Assembly: GCA_020851565.1 (NCBI GenBank)
Contig: JADZCN010000162.1
Coordinates: 1-37,237 of the forward strand
DNA length: 37,237 bases
Direction: 5' to 3'
Origin: Acidobacteriota bacterium
Lineage (GTDB): Bacteria > Acidobacteriota > Vicinamibacteria > Vicinamibacterales > UBA2999
Shown in pieces: positions 11,213-19,100 of this stretch; position 1 is the first letter of the stretch, and the number at the start of each line of letters is the position of its first letter. Position numbers and translations under genes: made by a program. The notes under the pieces were generated by a model. That model saw only the letters and a list, made by a program, of their open reading frames with translations. It ran no database searches and had not been told where the DNA came from.

Positions 11213-13006
11213 GTGCACGCCGCCACCTCCGTCCTCGTCATCCTTGCGGCCGGGCTGCTGAGCCAGTGGCTGGCCTGGTGGATCGGCCTGCCCGCCATCG
11301 TCGTGCTCATTGCCGCCGGGCTCGTGCTCGGACCGCTCACCGGCACGATCGCGCTGGGAATCCCGCAGGCCGAGCTGACGGAGCTCATCGGCCTGGGCGT
11401 GGCCATCATCCTGTTCGAAGGCGGCATGGACCTCAAGCTGGCCGAGTTCAGGCGAGTGGGCAAAGGCGTCCGCCGCCTGACCATCGCCGCGCCGCCGCTG
11501 GCATGGGTACTCGGCACGCTGGCGGGATACTTCGTCGGCGGCATGAGTTGGCCGGTGGCGGTCGTGCTCGGGGCGATCCTGGTGGTAACCGGGCCCACCG
11601 TCATCCTTCCCCTGCTGCGGCAGGCGCGACTCAACAAGGAGTCGGCATCCCTGCTGAAGTGGGAGGGCATCGTCAACGATCCCGTCGGCGTGCTGCTGGC
11701 CGTCCTGAGCTTCCAGTACTTCACCATCGGCGGCGGGTGGGACCGGACGGCCGCCGGCGTCGGCGCCGCCATCGGCGCGGCCGCCGTCCTTGGCGGGGCC
11801 GGCGGGTGGCTCGTCGGATCAGTGTACCGGCGAGGCCTGGTGCCCGAACATCTCAAGGCGCCCATCCTCATGGTGCTGGTGCTGGTGGTCTACTGGGCCA
11901 GCAACCTCGTGCAGCACGAGGCCGGCCTGCTGAGCGTCACGCTCATGGGCCTGGTCATCGGCAACATGCAGCTGGTCGAGCGGGAGGTGCTCCAGCGCTT
12001 CAAGGAGCACCTGACGGTGGTGCTGCTGTCGGTCCTGTTCGTCGTGATCCCCTCGCAGCTGCAGGCCGGGCAGCTCGCGCTGCTCGACTGGCGGACGCTG
12101 GGGTTCGTCCTGGTGGTGCTGCTCATCGTGCGGCCGCTGTCGATTCTGCTCGCGACCATTGGCTCGCCGATACGCCAACAGGACCGCGCCCTGCTCGCCT
12201 GGATCGCGCCGCGGGGCATCGTGGCCGCGGCAACGGCCGGCATCTTCGGGCCCGAGCTCGTGACGGCGGGATATGCCGATGCGGCACGGCTCCTGCCCGT
12301 GACCTTCGCCGTCATCATCGCGACCGTGCTCGCCCACGGCCTGACCATTGCCCCGCTCGCGCGCCGGCTCGGGCTGGCGGCCCGGACGGCCAACGGGCTC
12401 CTGATCGTGGGCGTCACGCCATGGTCGCAGGCGCTGGGCGCGGCCCTGAAGAAGCTGCAGATCGACGTGCTGATGGTGGACGGCGCCTATCACCGCCTGA
12501 AAGACGCCCGGATGGCAGGCCTCGACGTCTACTATGGCGAGATCCTCTCCGAGCACGCCGAGCACACGCTGGAGGCCCAGCACTTGAGCCACGTGCTGTG
12601 CGCCACCGAGAACGACTTCTACAACGCGCTCGCCTGCAAGGCCCTGGGGCCGCGGTTCGGCCGCCATCGCACGTTCCAGCTCGCCACGCCCCAGGCGTCG
12701 GGCGAGGAGCTGCGGCGCCTGACCCTGCAGCAGCGCGGGTACTTCGCCTTCGATCCGGGAGCCACGTTCGACGTCCTCCACGAGCGCCTCTCGGAGGGCT
12801 GGGCGGTGCAGGCCACGAAGCTCAGCCCGCAGTTCGGCTGGGCCGAGCTCACCGACCGGTTGGGCACGCCGCTCGAGCAGTGGATCCTGCTCGGCGCCAT
12901 CACTCCTGCGGGCGCCTTCCGGCTCTACTCGAAAGAGCAGCACTTCAAGCTGGCCGCGGGCTGGACGGCAATCTACTTCGCGCCGGGACGCACGCGCGAG
13001 GGCTGA
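11213..13006 (+). CDS. CPA1-type cation/proton antiporter with RCK-like C-terminal domain
   Basis: A 597-residue membrane protein with about 12-13 hydrophobic segments over residues 1-385, including ILFEGGMDL and the EGIVNDPVG segment whose Asn-Asp pair marks electroneutral Na+/H+ antiporters of the NhaP/CPA1 group. After the membrane part (from about 395) comes a cytosolic domain resembling TrkA-N/RCK: a Rossmann start (LLIVGVTPWSQALGAALKK), a beta-strand VLMVDG, and ATENDFYNALACKALGP. The first glycine loop is degenerate (GVTPWSQALG rather than GxGxxG), so nucleotide gating is uncertain. It would exchange Na+ or K+ for protons for pH and salt control. Start is GTG at 11213 with no clear ribosome site, 26 bases after argA; a slightly different start is possible. 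It is convergent with the FAD dehydrogenase gene. Confidence 0.9.
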   Translation: MHAATSVLVILAAGLLSQWLAWWIGLPAIVVLIAAGLVLGPLTGTIALGIPQAELTELIGLGVAIILFEGGMDLKLAEFRRVGKGVRRLTIAAPPLAWVLGTLAGYFVGGMSWPVAVVLGAILVVTGPTVILPLLRQARLNKESASLLKWEGIVNDPVGVLLAVLSFQYFTIGGGWDRTAAGVGAAIGAAAVLGGAGGWLVGSVYRRGLVPEHLKAPILMVLVLVVYWASNLVQHEAGLLSVTLMGLVIGNMQLVEREVLQRFKEHLTVVLLSVLFVVIPSQLQAGQLALLDWRTLGFVLVVLLIVRPLSILLATIGSPIRQQDRALLAWIAPRGIVAAATAGIFGPELVTAGYADAARLLPVTFAVIIATVLAHGLTIAPLARRLGLAARTANGLLIVGVTPWSQALGAALKKLQIDVLMVDGAYHRLKDARMAGLDVYYGEILSEHAEHTLEAQHLSHVLCATENDFYNALACKALGPRFGRHRTFQLATPQASGEELRRLTLQQRGYFAFDPGATFDVLHERLSEGWAVQATKLSPQFGWAELTDRLGTPLEQWILLGAITPAGAFRLYSKEQHFKLAAGWTAIYFAPGRTREG

Positions 13007-13024
13007 TCCCGGGCGGCCGTCCGG

Positions 13025-14389
13025 CTACTCCGGCAGCATCTTTCCCGGGTTCATCAGATCGTACGGGTCCAGCGCCTGCTTGATGGCGCGCATGACGTGC
13101 AGCGCCTCGCCGTGCTCGGCCTCCAGGTACTTCATCTTCCCGAGCCCGACGCCGTGCTCGCCCGAGCAGGTGCCGCCCATGCGGAGTGCGCGCTCGACGA
13201 GGCGCTGGCTGAAGGCGCCGACGCGTGCGACCTCGTCCGCGTCCTCGGGATCCAGCATGAGGATCAGGTGGAAGTTGCCGTCGCCGGCGTGGCCCACCAG
13301 CGGCGCCGTGATACCTGAGGCGCGGGCGTCGGCCTGCGTCTCCAGGATGCAGGGCGCCAGCTGCGAGATGGGGACGCAGACGTCCGTGGTCATCGCGCGC
13401 GCGCCGGGGCGCGAGGCGACCGTCGCGTAATAGGCGTCGTGGCGCGCCTGCCAGAGGCGTGCGCGATCCTCGGGCGTGCTCGCCCACTGGAAGCCGGTCG
13501 CCCCGTGCTCGCGTACGATGTCCTCCACCGCATGCGCCTGGTCGTCCACCACGCCCTGGCTGGTGCCGTGGAACTCGAAGAAGAGCGTGGGCACCTCGGG
13601 GTAGCCGGTCTTCGAGAAGCGATTGACGAAGGCAAGCTGCGTCTCGTCGATGATCTCCATCCGTGCGACCGGGATGCCCAACTGGATGACCTCGATCACG
13701 GCCTGCGCGGCGTCGGCCATGGACGGGAACGGGCAGACGGCCGCGGCCACGGCCTCGGGCCGGCCGAAGAGGCGGAGCGTGACCTCGGTGATGACGCCGA
13801 GCGTCCCCTCCGAGCCGACGAACACGCGGGTGAGGTCGTAGCCGGACGAAGACTTCCGCGCGCGGCTGCCCGTGTGGATCACGCGGCCGTCGGCCAGCAC
13901 CACCGTCAGCCCCAGCACGTTCTCGCGCATCGTCCCGTAGCGGACGGCGGTGGTGCCCGAGGCGCGCGTGGCAGCCATGCCGCCGATGGTGGCGTCGGCG
14001 CCTGGATCGATGGGGAACATCAGGCCCGTGTTCTTCAGGTGAGCATCCAGGGTCTTGCGCGTGAGGCCGGCCTCTACGGTGACGTCGAGGTCGTCGGGGC
14101 TGACGCGGAGCACGCGCGTCATGCGCGTGAGGTCGATGGACACGCCGCCGCGGATGGCGTTCACGTGGCCCTCCATCGAGCTCCCCATGCCGAAGGGGAT
14201 CATCGGCACGCGATGGGTGGCGCAGAGGCGGACGATGGCGGCAACCTCGTTGGTGGAGACGGGAAAGACGACGGCGTCCGGCCTGGCCGGCGCATGCCAC
14301 GACTCGGCGTGGCTGTGGTGCTCGCGGACCGCGTCGCTGGTGGACACGCGGTCCCCGACGAGGCTTCGAAGCTCGTTGACGATTGTCAC
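13025..14389 (-). CDS. FAD-linked D-lactate/glycolate dehydrogenase (GlcD/Dld family)
   Basis: A vanillyl-alcohol-oxidase-fold flavoprotein of 454 residues. The FAD-binding half contains PFGMGSSMEGHVNAIRGG, DPGADATIGGMAATRASG and RYGTMRENVLGLTVVLADG; the C-terminal half carries the metal-site signatures GHAGDGNFH and GTCSGEHGVG used by D-2-hydroxyacid dehydrogenases to hold the substrate carboxylate. It should oxidise D-lactate, glycolate or another D-2-hydroxy acid and pass electrons to cytochrome c or quinone. Stand-alone length and lack of glcE/glcF neighbours favour the D-lactate dehydrogenase (cytochrome) type, but substrate is not proven. The start is GTG at 14389 with a poor ribosome site. 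It is divergent from the DUF2461 gene. Confidence 0.92.
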   Translation of the reverse strand: MTIVNELRSLVGDRVSTSDAVREHHSHAESWHAPARPDAVVFPVSTNEVAAIVRLCATHRVPMIPFGMGSSMEGHVNAIRGGVSIDLTRMTRVLRVSPDDLDVTVEAGLTRKTLDAHLKNTGLMFPIDPGADATIGGMAATRASGTTAVRYGTMRENVLGLTVVLADGRVIHTGSRARKSSSGYDLTRVFVGSEGTLGVITEVTLRLFGRPEAVAAAVCPFPSMADAAQAVIEVIQLGIPVARMEIIDETQLAFVNRFSKTGYPEVPTLFFEFHGTSQGVVDDQAHAVEDIVREHGATGFQWASTPEDRARLWQARHDAYYATVASRPGARAMTTDVCVPISQLAPCILETQADARASGITAPLVGHAGDGNFHLILMLDPEDADEVARVGAFSQRLVERALRMGGTCSGEHGVGLGKMKYLEAEHGEALHVMRAIKQALDPYDLMNPGKMLPE

Positions 14390-14409
14390 AGGGACAGTCC
14401 CCGTAAAAT
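14383..14409 (+). promoter_or_regulatory. Candidate divergent promoter with GGGAC/GTCCC dyad
   Basis: TTGTCA (14383-14388, one mismatch to TTGACA) is 15 bases from TAAAAT (14404-14409), giving a plausible though short-spaced promoter for the plus-strand gene at 14443. Between them lies the dyad GGGAC-A-GTCCC (14391-14401), placed where a repressor would block it and immediately upstream of the minus-strand gene start. Functional assignment is inference. Confidence 0.35.
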
Positions 14410-14442
14410 GGTTGCAGTTTCTGCGATGCGTGCGAGGTAATC

Positions 14443-15153
14443 GTGCCAGACCCCGCTTTCTCGAACAAGAGTGTGGCGTTTCTCCGAAAGCTCAAGAGGA
14501 ACAACGACCGGGCGTGGTTCCAGGCCCACCGGGACGAGTACGATCGGCACCTCCGCGCTCCCATGCTCGCCATCGTCGATCGCCTGGCGGCGGACTTCAG
14601 GGCCTTCGCGCCGGAGCTGATCGCCGACCCGAAGACCTCGCTCTTCCGCCCCTGGCGCGACACGCGGTTCAGCGAGGACAAGGCCCCACTCAAGACCAAC
14701 ATCGCGGCGGTGTTCCCCAACCGGACCCTTGGCCGCATGAACGGCGCCGGGCTCTACTTCGAGGTCGCCACGACCTGGGTGTGGATCGGCGGCGGCATCT
14801 ACGCACCCGACTCCGGCCAGTTGCACGCGATCCGGGAGCACATTGCCGCCAACCAGGCCCGGTTCGAGGCGCTGCTGAAGGCGCCGGCGTTCAAGCGGCT
14901 GGGCGGTCTGAAGGGCGACACGCTAACCCGAGTCCCCCGGGGCTGGGCGAAGGATCACCCCGCAACGCGCTACCTGGTCCACAAGCAGTTCCTCGGCTTC
15001 CGGGAGGAACCGGCCGATTTTGCCGAGAGGCCCGACTTCTACCGGCAGCTGCTGGCGACGATGAAGGCGCTGGCACCCCTGGTCGCGTTCCTGAACGAGC
15101 CGCTCCTGGCAGGCCTGCAGATGGACCGGCGCGCTCATATCCTCCACGAATGA
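14443..15153 (+). CDS. DUF2461 family protein (TIGR02453-like)
   Basis: A soluble 236-residue protein matching DUF2461: the opening FLRKLKRNNDRAWFQAHRDEYD, the middle SLFRPWRDTRFSEDKAPLKT, and GLYFEVATTWVWIGGGIY with the later ARYL/VHKQFLGF region are all characteristic. The family is widespread in bacteria and fungi and its biochemical function is not established. No signal peptide or membrane segment is visible. Start is GTG with GAGGT nine bases upstream. It is divergent from the FAD dehydrogenase and convergent with the permease. Confidence 0.88.
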   Translation: MPDPAFSNKSVAFLRKLKRNNDRAWFQAHRDEYDRHLRAPMLAIVDRLAADFRAFAPELIADPKTSLFRPWRDTRFSEDKAPLKTNIAAVFPNRTLGRMNGAGLYFEVATTWVWIGGGIYAPDSGQLHAIREHIAANQARFEALLKAPAFKRLGGLKGDTLTRVPRGWAKDHPATRYLVHKQFLGFREEPADFAERPDFYRQLLATMKALAPLVAFLNEPLLAGLQMDRRAHILHE

Positions 15154-15160
15154 CGCGAGA

Positions 15161-15191
15161 CGCCTTGATCCCGCTGGCGCCTTGATCCCGC
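15161..15191. repeat. 14-bp direct repeat between convergent genes
   Basis: CGCCTTGATCCCGC occurs perfectly at 15161-15174 and again at 15178-15191 (period 17), filling most of the 42-base gap between the DUF2461 stop and the permease stop. It looks like a recent local duplication. Confidence 0.8.
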
Positions 15192-15195
15192 GGCG

Positions 15196-16470
15196 CTACC
15201 GCCGCGTCGCGATCCAGAACAGCACGGCGCCCGCCACCAGCGCGGCAGCGCCTGCGGCCAGCTGCTGGGTAGTCGCGCCGAAGAGGATCCCGAACGAGAT
15301 TACCGAGGCAAGCAGCGGCACGACTGGTCCCCCGGGGATCAGGAACAGCGCGGGCCCCATCTCCCCGGCGGGCTGCCGTCGCCGCAGCACCAGCGTCGCC
15401 AGGCACACCGCCAGGTACATCACGAGGCGCGCGACCGCGCTCACCGCCGCCAGGAACACGAACGACCCGGTCAGCGCGAGCGCGAGCGCCACGCCCGCGG
15501 TGAACAGGATGGCGTTCGAGGGCGTCCGGTAGACCGGGTGCACGCGCGCGAACCACGGCGGCAGGTCGCCGTTCTCCGCAAGGGCGAAGATGGTCCGCGA
15601 CCCGTTCAGGATCTGCCCCATGTTGTTGCCGGCCATCGACACCGACGAGCCCGCCGAAATCATCAGCGCGCCAGCGACGCCCATGAAGAGCGCCGCGCCG
15701 TCCGCCAGCGGCGTGCGCGACTCGGCAATCGCCGGCAGCACGCCCGTCGCGACGATGGAGGTGAGCGTCATGATGACGGTGACGGTGATCATCGTCATGA
15801 CGAACGCGAACGGCACGTCGCGCTTCGGGTTGGAGGCCTCCCCCGCCAGCACGCCCGTCACCTCGTAGCCGCCGTAGGCGAAAATCAGCAGCAGCACGGC
15901 CGAGCCCACCTGGTCCGTCGTGACGGCGGGCATCGAGGCCCAGCGCGCCGGGTCCACGTACCAGATGCCCACGAGGATGAAGAGCGTCAGCGGCAGGAGC
16001 TTGCCGATCGTGAGCGCGTTGACGACCCAGGACGACTGCTTGACGCCCACGACGTTGATCCAGGTGAGGACCAGCGTGACCACCGTCACGAGGGCCATCC
16101 GGGGCGCGCCGCTCGCCAGCACCGGCCAGTAGAACGCCAGCGCCAGCGACAGGCCATTGGCCACGGAGGCCTGGCTGGCCACGCGCGTGAACCACATCAT
16201 CCAGCCCACTTCGAAGCCGACGAACCGCCCGAACGCCTCGCGCGCCGGCAGGTAGGGCCCGCCCGTCTTCTCGAAGCGGCTGCCGACCTCGGCGAAGCAG
16301 AGCGCGATGCTGAGCGAGGCAAGCCCCACGGCCGCGACCGCGGCCGGCCCCCACGCCCCCACCAGGCGAGCGACGTCGGCCGGCAGCAGGAAGATGGCGC
16401 TCCCGATGACCTGGTTGATGCCGATGGCGGTCAGGTCCCACCGCCCGAGTGCGCGCCGCAGTTCAACCAC
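15196..16470 (-). CDS. APC-family amino-acid permease
   Basis: A 424-residue integral membrane protein with about 12 hydrophobic segments. The N-terminal LTAIGINQVIGSAIFLLPADV is the unwound first helix (GxGIF-like) of amino acid-polyamine-organocation transporters, and TGGPYLPAREAFGRFVGFEVGWMMW plus the FAYGGYEV segment of helix 6 are also typical. It should be a secondary transporter importing an amino acid or exchanging amino acids across the cytoplasmic membrane. Start is GTG with AGGGG upstream. It follows the nitrilase-family hydrolase gene by 33 bases on the same strand, so the pair probably form an operon in which the transporter supplies or exports the amide-containing substrate or its product (inference). 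Confidence 0.9.
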   Translation of the reverse strand: MVELRRALGRWDLTAIGINQVIGSAIFLLPADVARLVGAWGPAAVAAVGLASLSIALCFAEVGSRFEKTGGPYLPAREAFGRFVGFEVGWMMWFTRVASQASVANGLSLALAFYWPVLASGAPRMALVTVVTLVLTWINVVGVKQSSWVVNALTIGKLLPLTLFILVGIWYVDPARWASMPAVTTDQVGSAVLLLIFAYGGYEVTGVLAGEASNPKRDVPFAFVMTMITVTVIMTLTSIVATGVLPAIAESRTPLADGAALFMGVAGALMISAGSSVSMAGNNMGQILNGSRTIFALAENGDLPPWFARVHPVYRTPSNAILFTAGVALALALTGSFVFLAAVSAVARLVMYLAVCLATLVLRRRQPAGEMGPALFLIPGGPVVPLLASVISFGILFGATTQQLAAGAAALVAGAVLFWIATRR

Positions 16471-16503
16471 GAAGTGACCCCTTGAGATGTGCGAAGGCGC
16501 GGG

Positions 16504-17334
16504 TCACCGGGCAATCCATCCGGCATACAGCTCCGGCCGACGATGACGAAGGAAGAGGCGGCGAGCGTGCGAGCGGTCCGGCGCGGAGAGATCGAGCGTC
16601 GCATGGAGGACGTGGTCCACCCCGGACGGCGCGCGCGCGATCACCACCCCGTCGGGATCGCACACGAACGACTCACCGGCGAAGTCCACGCAGTCTTCGT
16701 GGCCGACCCGGTTGCACAGCGCCACGAAGTAGCCGTTCTGGAGAGCGGCCACGCGCATCTCGCCCTCGTAGAGGCCCTCGGGCCACTCGCCCGTGGTGCC
16801 GGCCTGCGGGACGAACACGACGTCCGCCCCGTTGAGCGCCAGCGCCCGCATGTACTCCGGGAAGTGACGGTCATAACAGATGGCGACGCCGATGCGCCCG
16901 GCACGCGTCTGGTAGACGGGCGCGCCCTTGTCGCCAGGGGCGTAGTACCCCTGCTCGTGGAAGCACGGGTAGTCGGTGATGTGCACCATGCGCGTGACAC
17001 CGAGTACGGACCCGTCGGCATCGATCACCGGCGAGCTGTCGAAGGTGCGGTCGCCATCGCGCTCGAACAGGTTCAACACGACGACGACGCCAAGCTCGCG
17101 TGCCTTCTGCCGGAAGGCGGTGACGATGGGCCCGTCGATCGGCTCGGCCAGGGCCGAGACATCGCCGCCCGCCGGCCGCTGCGGATGAAACCACTCGAAC
17201 GCGAGCTCGGCGAATCCCACGACCTCTGCCCCGGCCCGCGCGGCCGATTCGAGGGCTGCCAGCCCGCGCGCCACGTTGCCGGCCTTGTCGCGCGTGGCGT
17301 GCTGCTGGACCAGGGCGATGCGCATGCGGGACAT
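16504..17334 (-). CDS. Carbon-nitrogen hydrolase (nitrilase superfamily), catalytic Lys position replaced by Met
   Basis: A 276-residue nitrilase-fold amidase. The usual triad is Glu-Lys-Cys. Glu43 is in FAELAFEW and Cys153 is in AICYDRHFPEYMRA, both well conserved. The lysine normally lies in a RKMHIP-like strand; here the segment reads TRMVHITD, putting Met116 in that place. The surrounding HEQGYYAPGD and FAGESFVCDPDG match N-carbamoylputrescine amidase and beta-ureidopropionase relatives, which hydrolyse N-carbamoyl amines. Whether the enzyme is active with the altered triad, or the replacement marks a subfamily, cannot be told here. A second in-frame ATG is at residue 4. Repeats of GTCGGGA begin 8 bases upstream of the start. 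It probably leads the operon with the permease gene. Confidence 0.88.
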   Translation of the reverse strand: MSRMRIALVQQHATRDKAGNVARGLAALESAARAGAEVVGFAELAFEWFHPQRPAGGDVSALAEPIDGPIVTAFRQKARELGVVVVLNLFERDGDRTFDSSPVIDADGSVLGVTRMVHITDYPCFHEQGYYAPGDKGAPVYQTRAGRIGVAICYDRHFPEYMRALALNGADVVFVPQAGTTGEWPEGLYEGEMRVAALQNGYFVALCNRVGHEDCVDFAGESFVCDPDGVVIARAPSGVDHVLHATLDLSAPDRSHARRLFLRHRRPELYAGWIAR

Positions 17335-17341
17335 AGTCTAC

Positions 17342-17382
17342 GTCGGGAGTCGGGAGTCGAGAACCGGAGAACCCGAGAACCT
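17342..17382. repeat. GTCGGGA heptamer repeat
   Basis: GTCGGGA, GTCGGGA, GTCGAGA follow with exact period 7 from 17342, then ACCGGAGA, ACCCGAGA and ACCTCG. They fill the divergent gap between the hydrolase gene and the exported FAH-family gene, so the hydrolase promoter would have to lie in or across them. Confidence 0.8.
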
Positions 17383-17391
17383 CGTTCCCGG

Positions 17392-17397
17392 TATGAT
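17392..17397 (+). promoter_or_regulatory. -10 box TATGAT, followed by CCC
   Basis: TATGAT lies 20 bases before the GTG of the FAH-family gene, which has its own GGAGG at 17408-17412. No matching -35 hexamer is visible. Confidence 0.45.
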
Positions 17398-17417
17398 CCC
17401 CTCTTCTGGAGGTTCCG

Positions 17418-18482
17418 GTGACTCGATTGATTCGCGCCTCGATTGTCGCTCTCGCGCTGGCGGCCATGGCCAGCCTGGCCGTGCCGCGGGCCCAGAGCGG
17501 GCCCACCCCCTACAAGCTCGGCATGTTTCAGCAGGGCGACCGCGTCTTCGTCGGGATGGTCCTGAACGACGAGATGGTCATCGACCTCGGCCGGACCATC
17601 GCGGGGACACCACCGACCCTCAAGGGGCTGATCGCGCAGTGGAGCCAGCCGACGGCGGATCGCTTCGCGTCGGTCGCGTCGGACTCCATTGCCAACCCGC
17701 CCGCCTCCGCGATGAAGGTCTCGCAACTGAAGGTATTGCCACCCATCACGGACCCGAAGGTGCTGCTCAGCACGGCGGTGAACTACCAGGAGCACGCGGT
17801 CGAGATGCGGAGCACGACGACGACCGCCGCGAGCGCCCAGGCCGTAGATCCCAAGGTGGCCCAGGGTATCCCCGGCTACTGGGAGCGCCGCCAGGGCGAC
17901 CCGCGGCAGAACCCCTACTTCTTCGTGAAGGCCAACACCGCCATCACCGGCCACGACGATCCCATCATCATCCCGCGCGGGCGCGATCGCATCGACTGGG
18001 AGTGCGAGATGAACATCGTCATCGGCCGCACGGCGAAGCACGTGTCGCGGGACCAGGCCGCCGAGTACATCTTCGGCTACACGCTGATGAACGATGTGTC
18101 GGATCGGGGCGGGCGGGCCGATGGCCGCCACGGCTCGGACTGGCAGCTCGGCAAGAGCCACGACACCTTCGCGCCGCTCGGCCCCTTCATCGTCCCGCGG
18201 CAGTTCGTGCCGAACCCGCAGAAGCTGGCCGTGAAGTTCACGCTGAACGACACCGTGATGCAGGACTCGAACACGGATCGCATGACGCACACGGTGTTCG
18301 ACCTGGTGGAGTACGCGTCGAACATGATGACGCTCCACCCGGGCGATCTCATCTCGACGGGCAGCCCCGCAGGCGTCGGCACGGCGCGCGCCACGCCGGT
18401 GTACTTCAAGCCCGGTGACCGCTCGACGTGCACCATCGAGTCGATCGGGACGCTCAGGAACAGGGTGGAGGCGGAGAAGTAG
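17418..18482 (+). CDS. Exported fumarylacetoacetate-hydrolase-fold protein
   Basis: A 354-residue protein that combines a Sec-type signal peptide (basic MTRLIR, hydrophobic 7-22, cleavage near PRAQS) with a C-terminal FAH domain from about residue 110. FAH metal ligands are visible as WECEMNIVIG (Glu195, Glu197) and NDVSD (Asp226/229); GKSHDTFAPLGP corresponds to the family's GKSFDT loop and STGSPAGVG to TGTPxGVG. FAH enzymes are usually cytoplasmic Mg-dependent C-C hydrolases, decarboxylases or hydratases in aromatic and sugar catabolism, so secretion is unusual. An insert of Thr/Ala-rich sequence (about 132-145) interrupts the early domain. Start is GTG with GGAGG six bases upstream. The substrate is unknown. 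Confidence 0.88.
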   Translation: MTRLIRASIVALALAAMASLAVPRAQSGPTPYKLGMFQQGDRVFVGMVLNDEMVIDLGRTIAGTPPTLKGLIAQWSQPTADRFASVASDSIANPPASAMKVSQLKVLPPITDPKVLLSTAVNYQEHAVEMRSTTTTAASAQAVDPKVAQGIPGYWERRQGDPRQNPYFFVKANTAITGHDDPIIIPRGRDRIDWECEMNIVIGRTAKHVSRDQAAEYIFGYTLMNDVSDRGGRADGRHGSDWQLGKSHDTFAPLGPFIVPRQFVPNPQKLAVKFTLNDTVMQDSNTDRMTHTVFDLVEYASNMMTLHPGDLISTGSPAGVGTARATPVYFKPGDRSTCTIESIGTLRNRVEAEK

Positions 18483-18487
18483 ATCGC

Positions 18488-18557
18488 GTCGGGAGGGGAT
18501 ACTGTCGGGAGCGAACGGCGTCGGGAGCGAACAGCGACGGGAGCGAACGGCTTCGGG
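18488..18557. repeat. 16-bp tandem repeat with GTCGGGAG core
   Basis: Four 16-base units start at 18488, 18504, 18520 and 18536; the best copy is GTCGGGAGCGAACGGC, and a decayed fifth unit follows at 18552. They lie just after the FAH-family stop codon. Confidence 0.85.
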
Positions 18558-18616
18558 GGTGGCTGTCTGTAACGGCACGGCTCCCGGCCACTTTCTTTCC
18601 CGCGGGTTCTTGGTCC

Positions 18617-18698
18617 CTCCCGCTCGAGTCTCCACCCTCCCGGCCATGTCGATCCTCCTCCCGCTCGAGTTCCCCGCCCTCCCGGCTATGATCACCCC
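18617..18698. repeat. 41-bp tandem duplication ending at a start codon
   Basis: Two 41-base units (18617-18657 and 18658-18698) share CTCCCGCTCGAGT and CCCTCCCGGCYATG. The second unit ends immediately before the ATG at 18699. The CTCCCG core is the complement of the CGGGAG core in the upstream 16-bp repeat, so the whole 18483-18698 gap is loosely inverted. Confidence 0.8.
18687..18692 (+). promoter_or_regulatory. -10 box TATGAT six bases from the start codon
   Basis: TATGAT ends six bases before the ATG at 18699 and no ribosome site fits between, so the transcript is probably leaderless. The box is the second-copy version of CATGTC in the first 41-bp unit. Confidence 0.45.
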
Positions 18699-19058
18699 AT
18701 GCCTTCCACGACCCGGCTCGTCGGTATCATCCTCATGCTCCTCGGCATCGGCAGCTACGTGCTGACCGGCCGGACGAGCGTCACGGCCCTCATTCCGGCG
18801 TTCTTCGGCATCGCGTTCGTCGGCCTCGCCTACATCGCGCGCAACGAGGCGGCGCGCAGACACGCCATGCACGTCGCGGTCGCCGTCGGCCTCGTGGGGT
18901 TGCTTGGCGTCCTTGGCCGGGCGATCCCTGCGATCGCCGCAGGTGAAATCACAAGGCCCGCCGTGCTCGCGCAGGTGGTCACGGCGCTGGTGCTGGCCGC
19001 CTACGTGGCGACAGGTGTGCAGTCGTTCGTGGCCGCCCGCCGGGCGCGGAAGGGGTAG
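18699..19058 (+). CDS. Small four-helix membrane protein, uncharacterised
   Basis: A 119-residue protein with about four hydrophobic segments (roughly 6-24, 28-47, 58-75, 90-110) separated by a basic loop RNEAARRHAMHVA and ending in a charged tail RRARKG. I recognise the general type, a compact membrane protein with an Arg-Arg-His-Ala-Met-His loop, but no function. There is no Shine-Dalgarno sequence; the TATGAT box six bases upstream suggests a leaderless message. It is convergent with another small membrane protein gene across a 39-base gap made of repeats. Codon composition matches the neighbours, so I consider it real. Confidence 0.75.
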   Translation: MPSTTRLVGIILMLLGIGSYVLTGRTSVTALIPAFFGIAFVGLAYIARNEAARRHAMHVAVAVGLVGLLGVLGRAIPAIAAGEITRPAVLAQVVTALVLAAYVATGVQSFVAARRARKG

Positions 19059-19062
19059 GAGG

Positions 19063-19078
19063 CAGAAGGAAACTTCTG
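19063..19078. terminator. Hairpin with GAAA loop between convergent genes
   Basis: CAGAAG-GAAA-CTTCTG forms a perfect 6-bp stem with a GNRA-type tetraloop on the plus-strand RNA, just after the stop at 19058. No U-tract follows, so it may be a 3' end stabiliser rather than an intrinsic terminator. Confidence 0.35.
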
Positions 19079-19100
19079 ACTTCTGACTTCTCACCTCTCA
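19073..19100. repeat. CTTCTGA heptamer repeat
   Basis: CTTCTGA, CTTCTGA, CTTCTCA, CCTCTCA run with exact period 7. The final TCA is the complement of the minus-strand stop codon TGA at 19098-19100. Read on the other strand the unit is an AGAAGTC-type heptamer as found at 6607. Confidence 0.8.
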
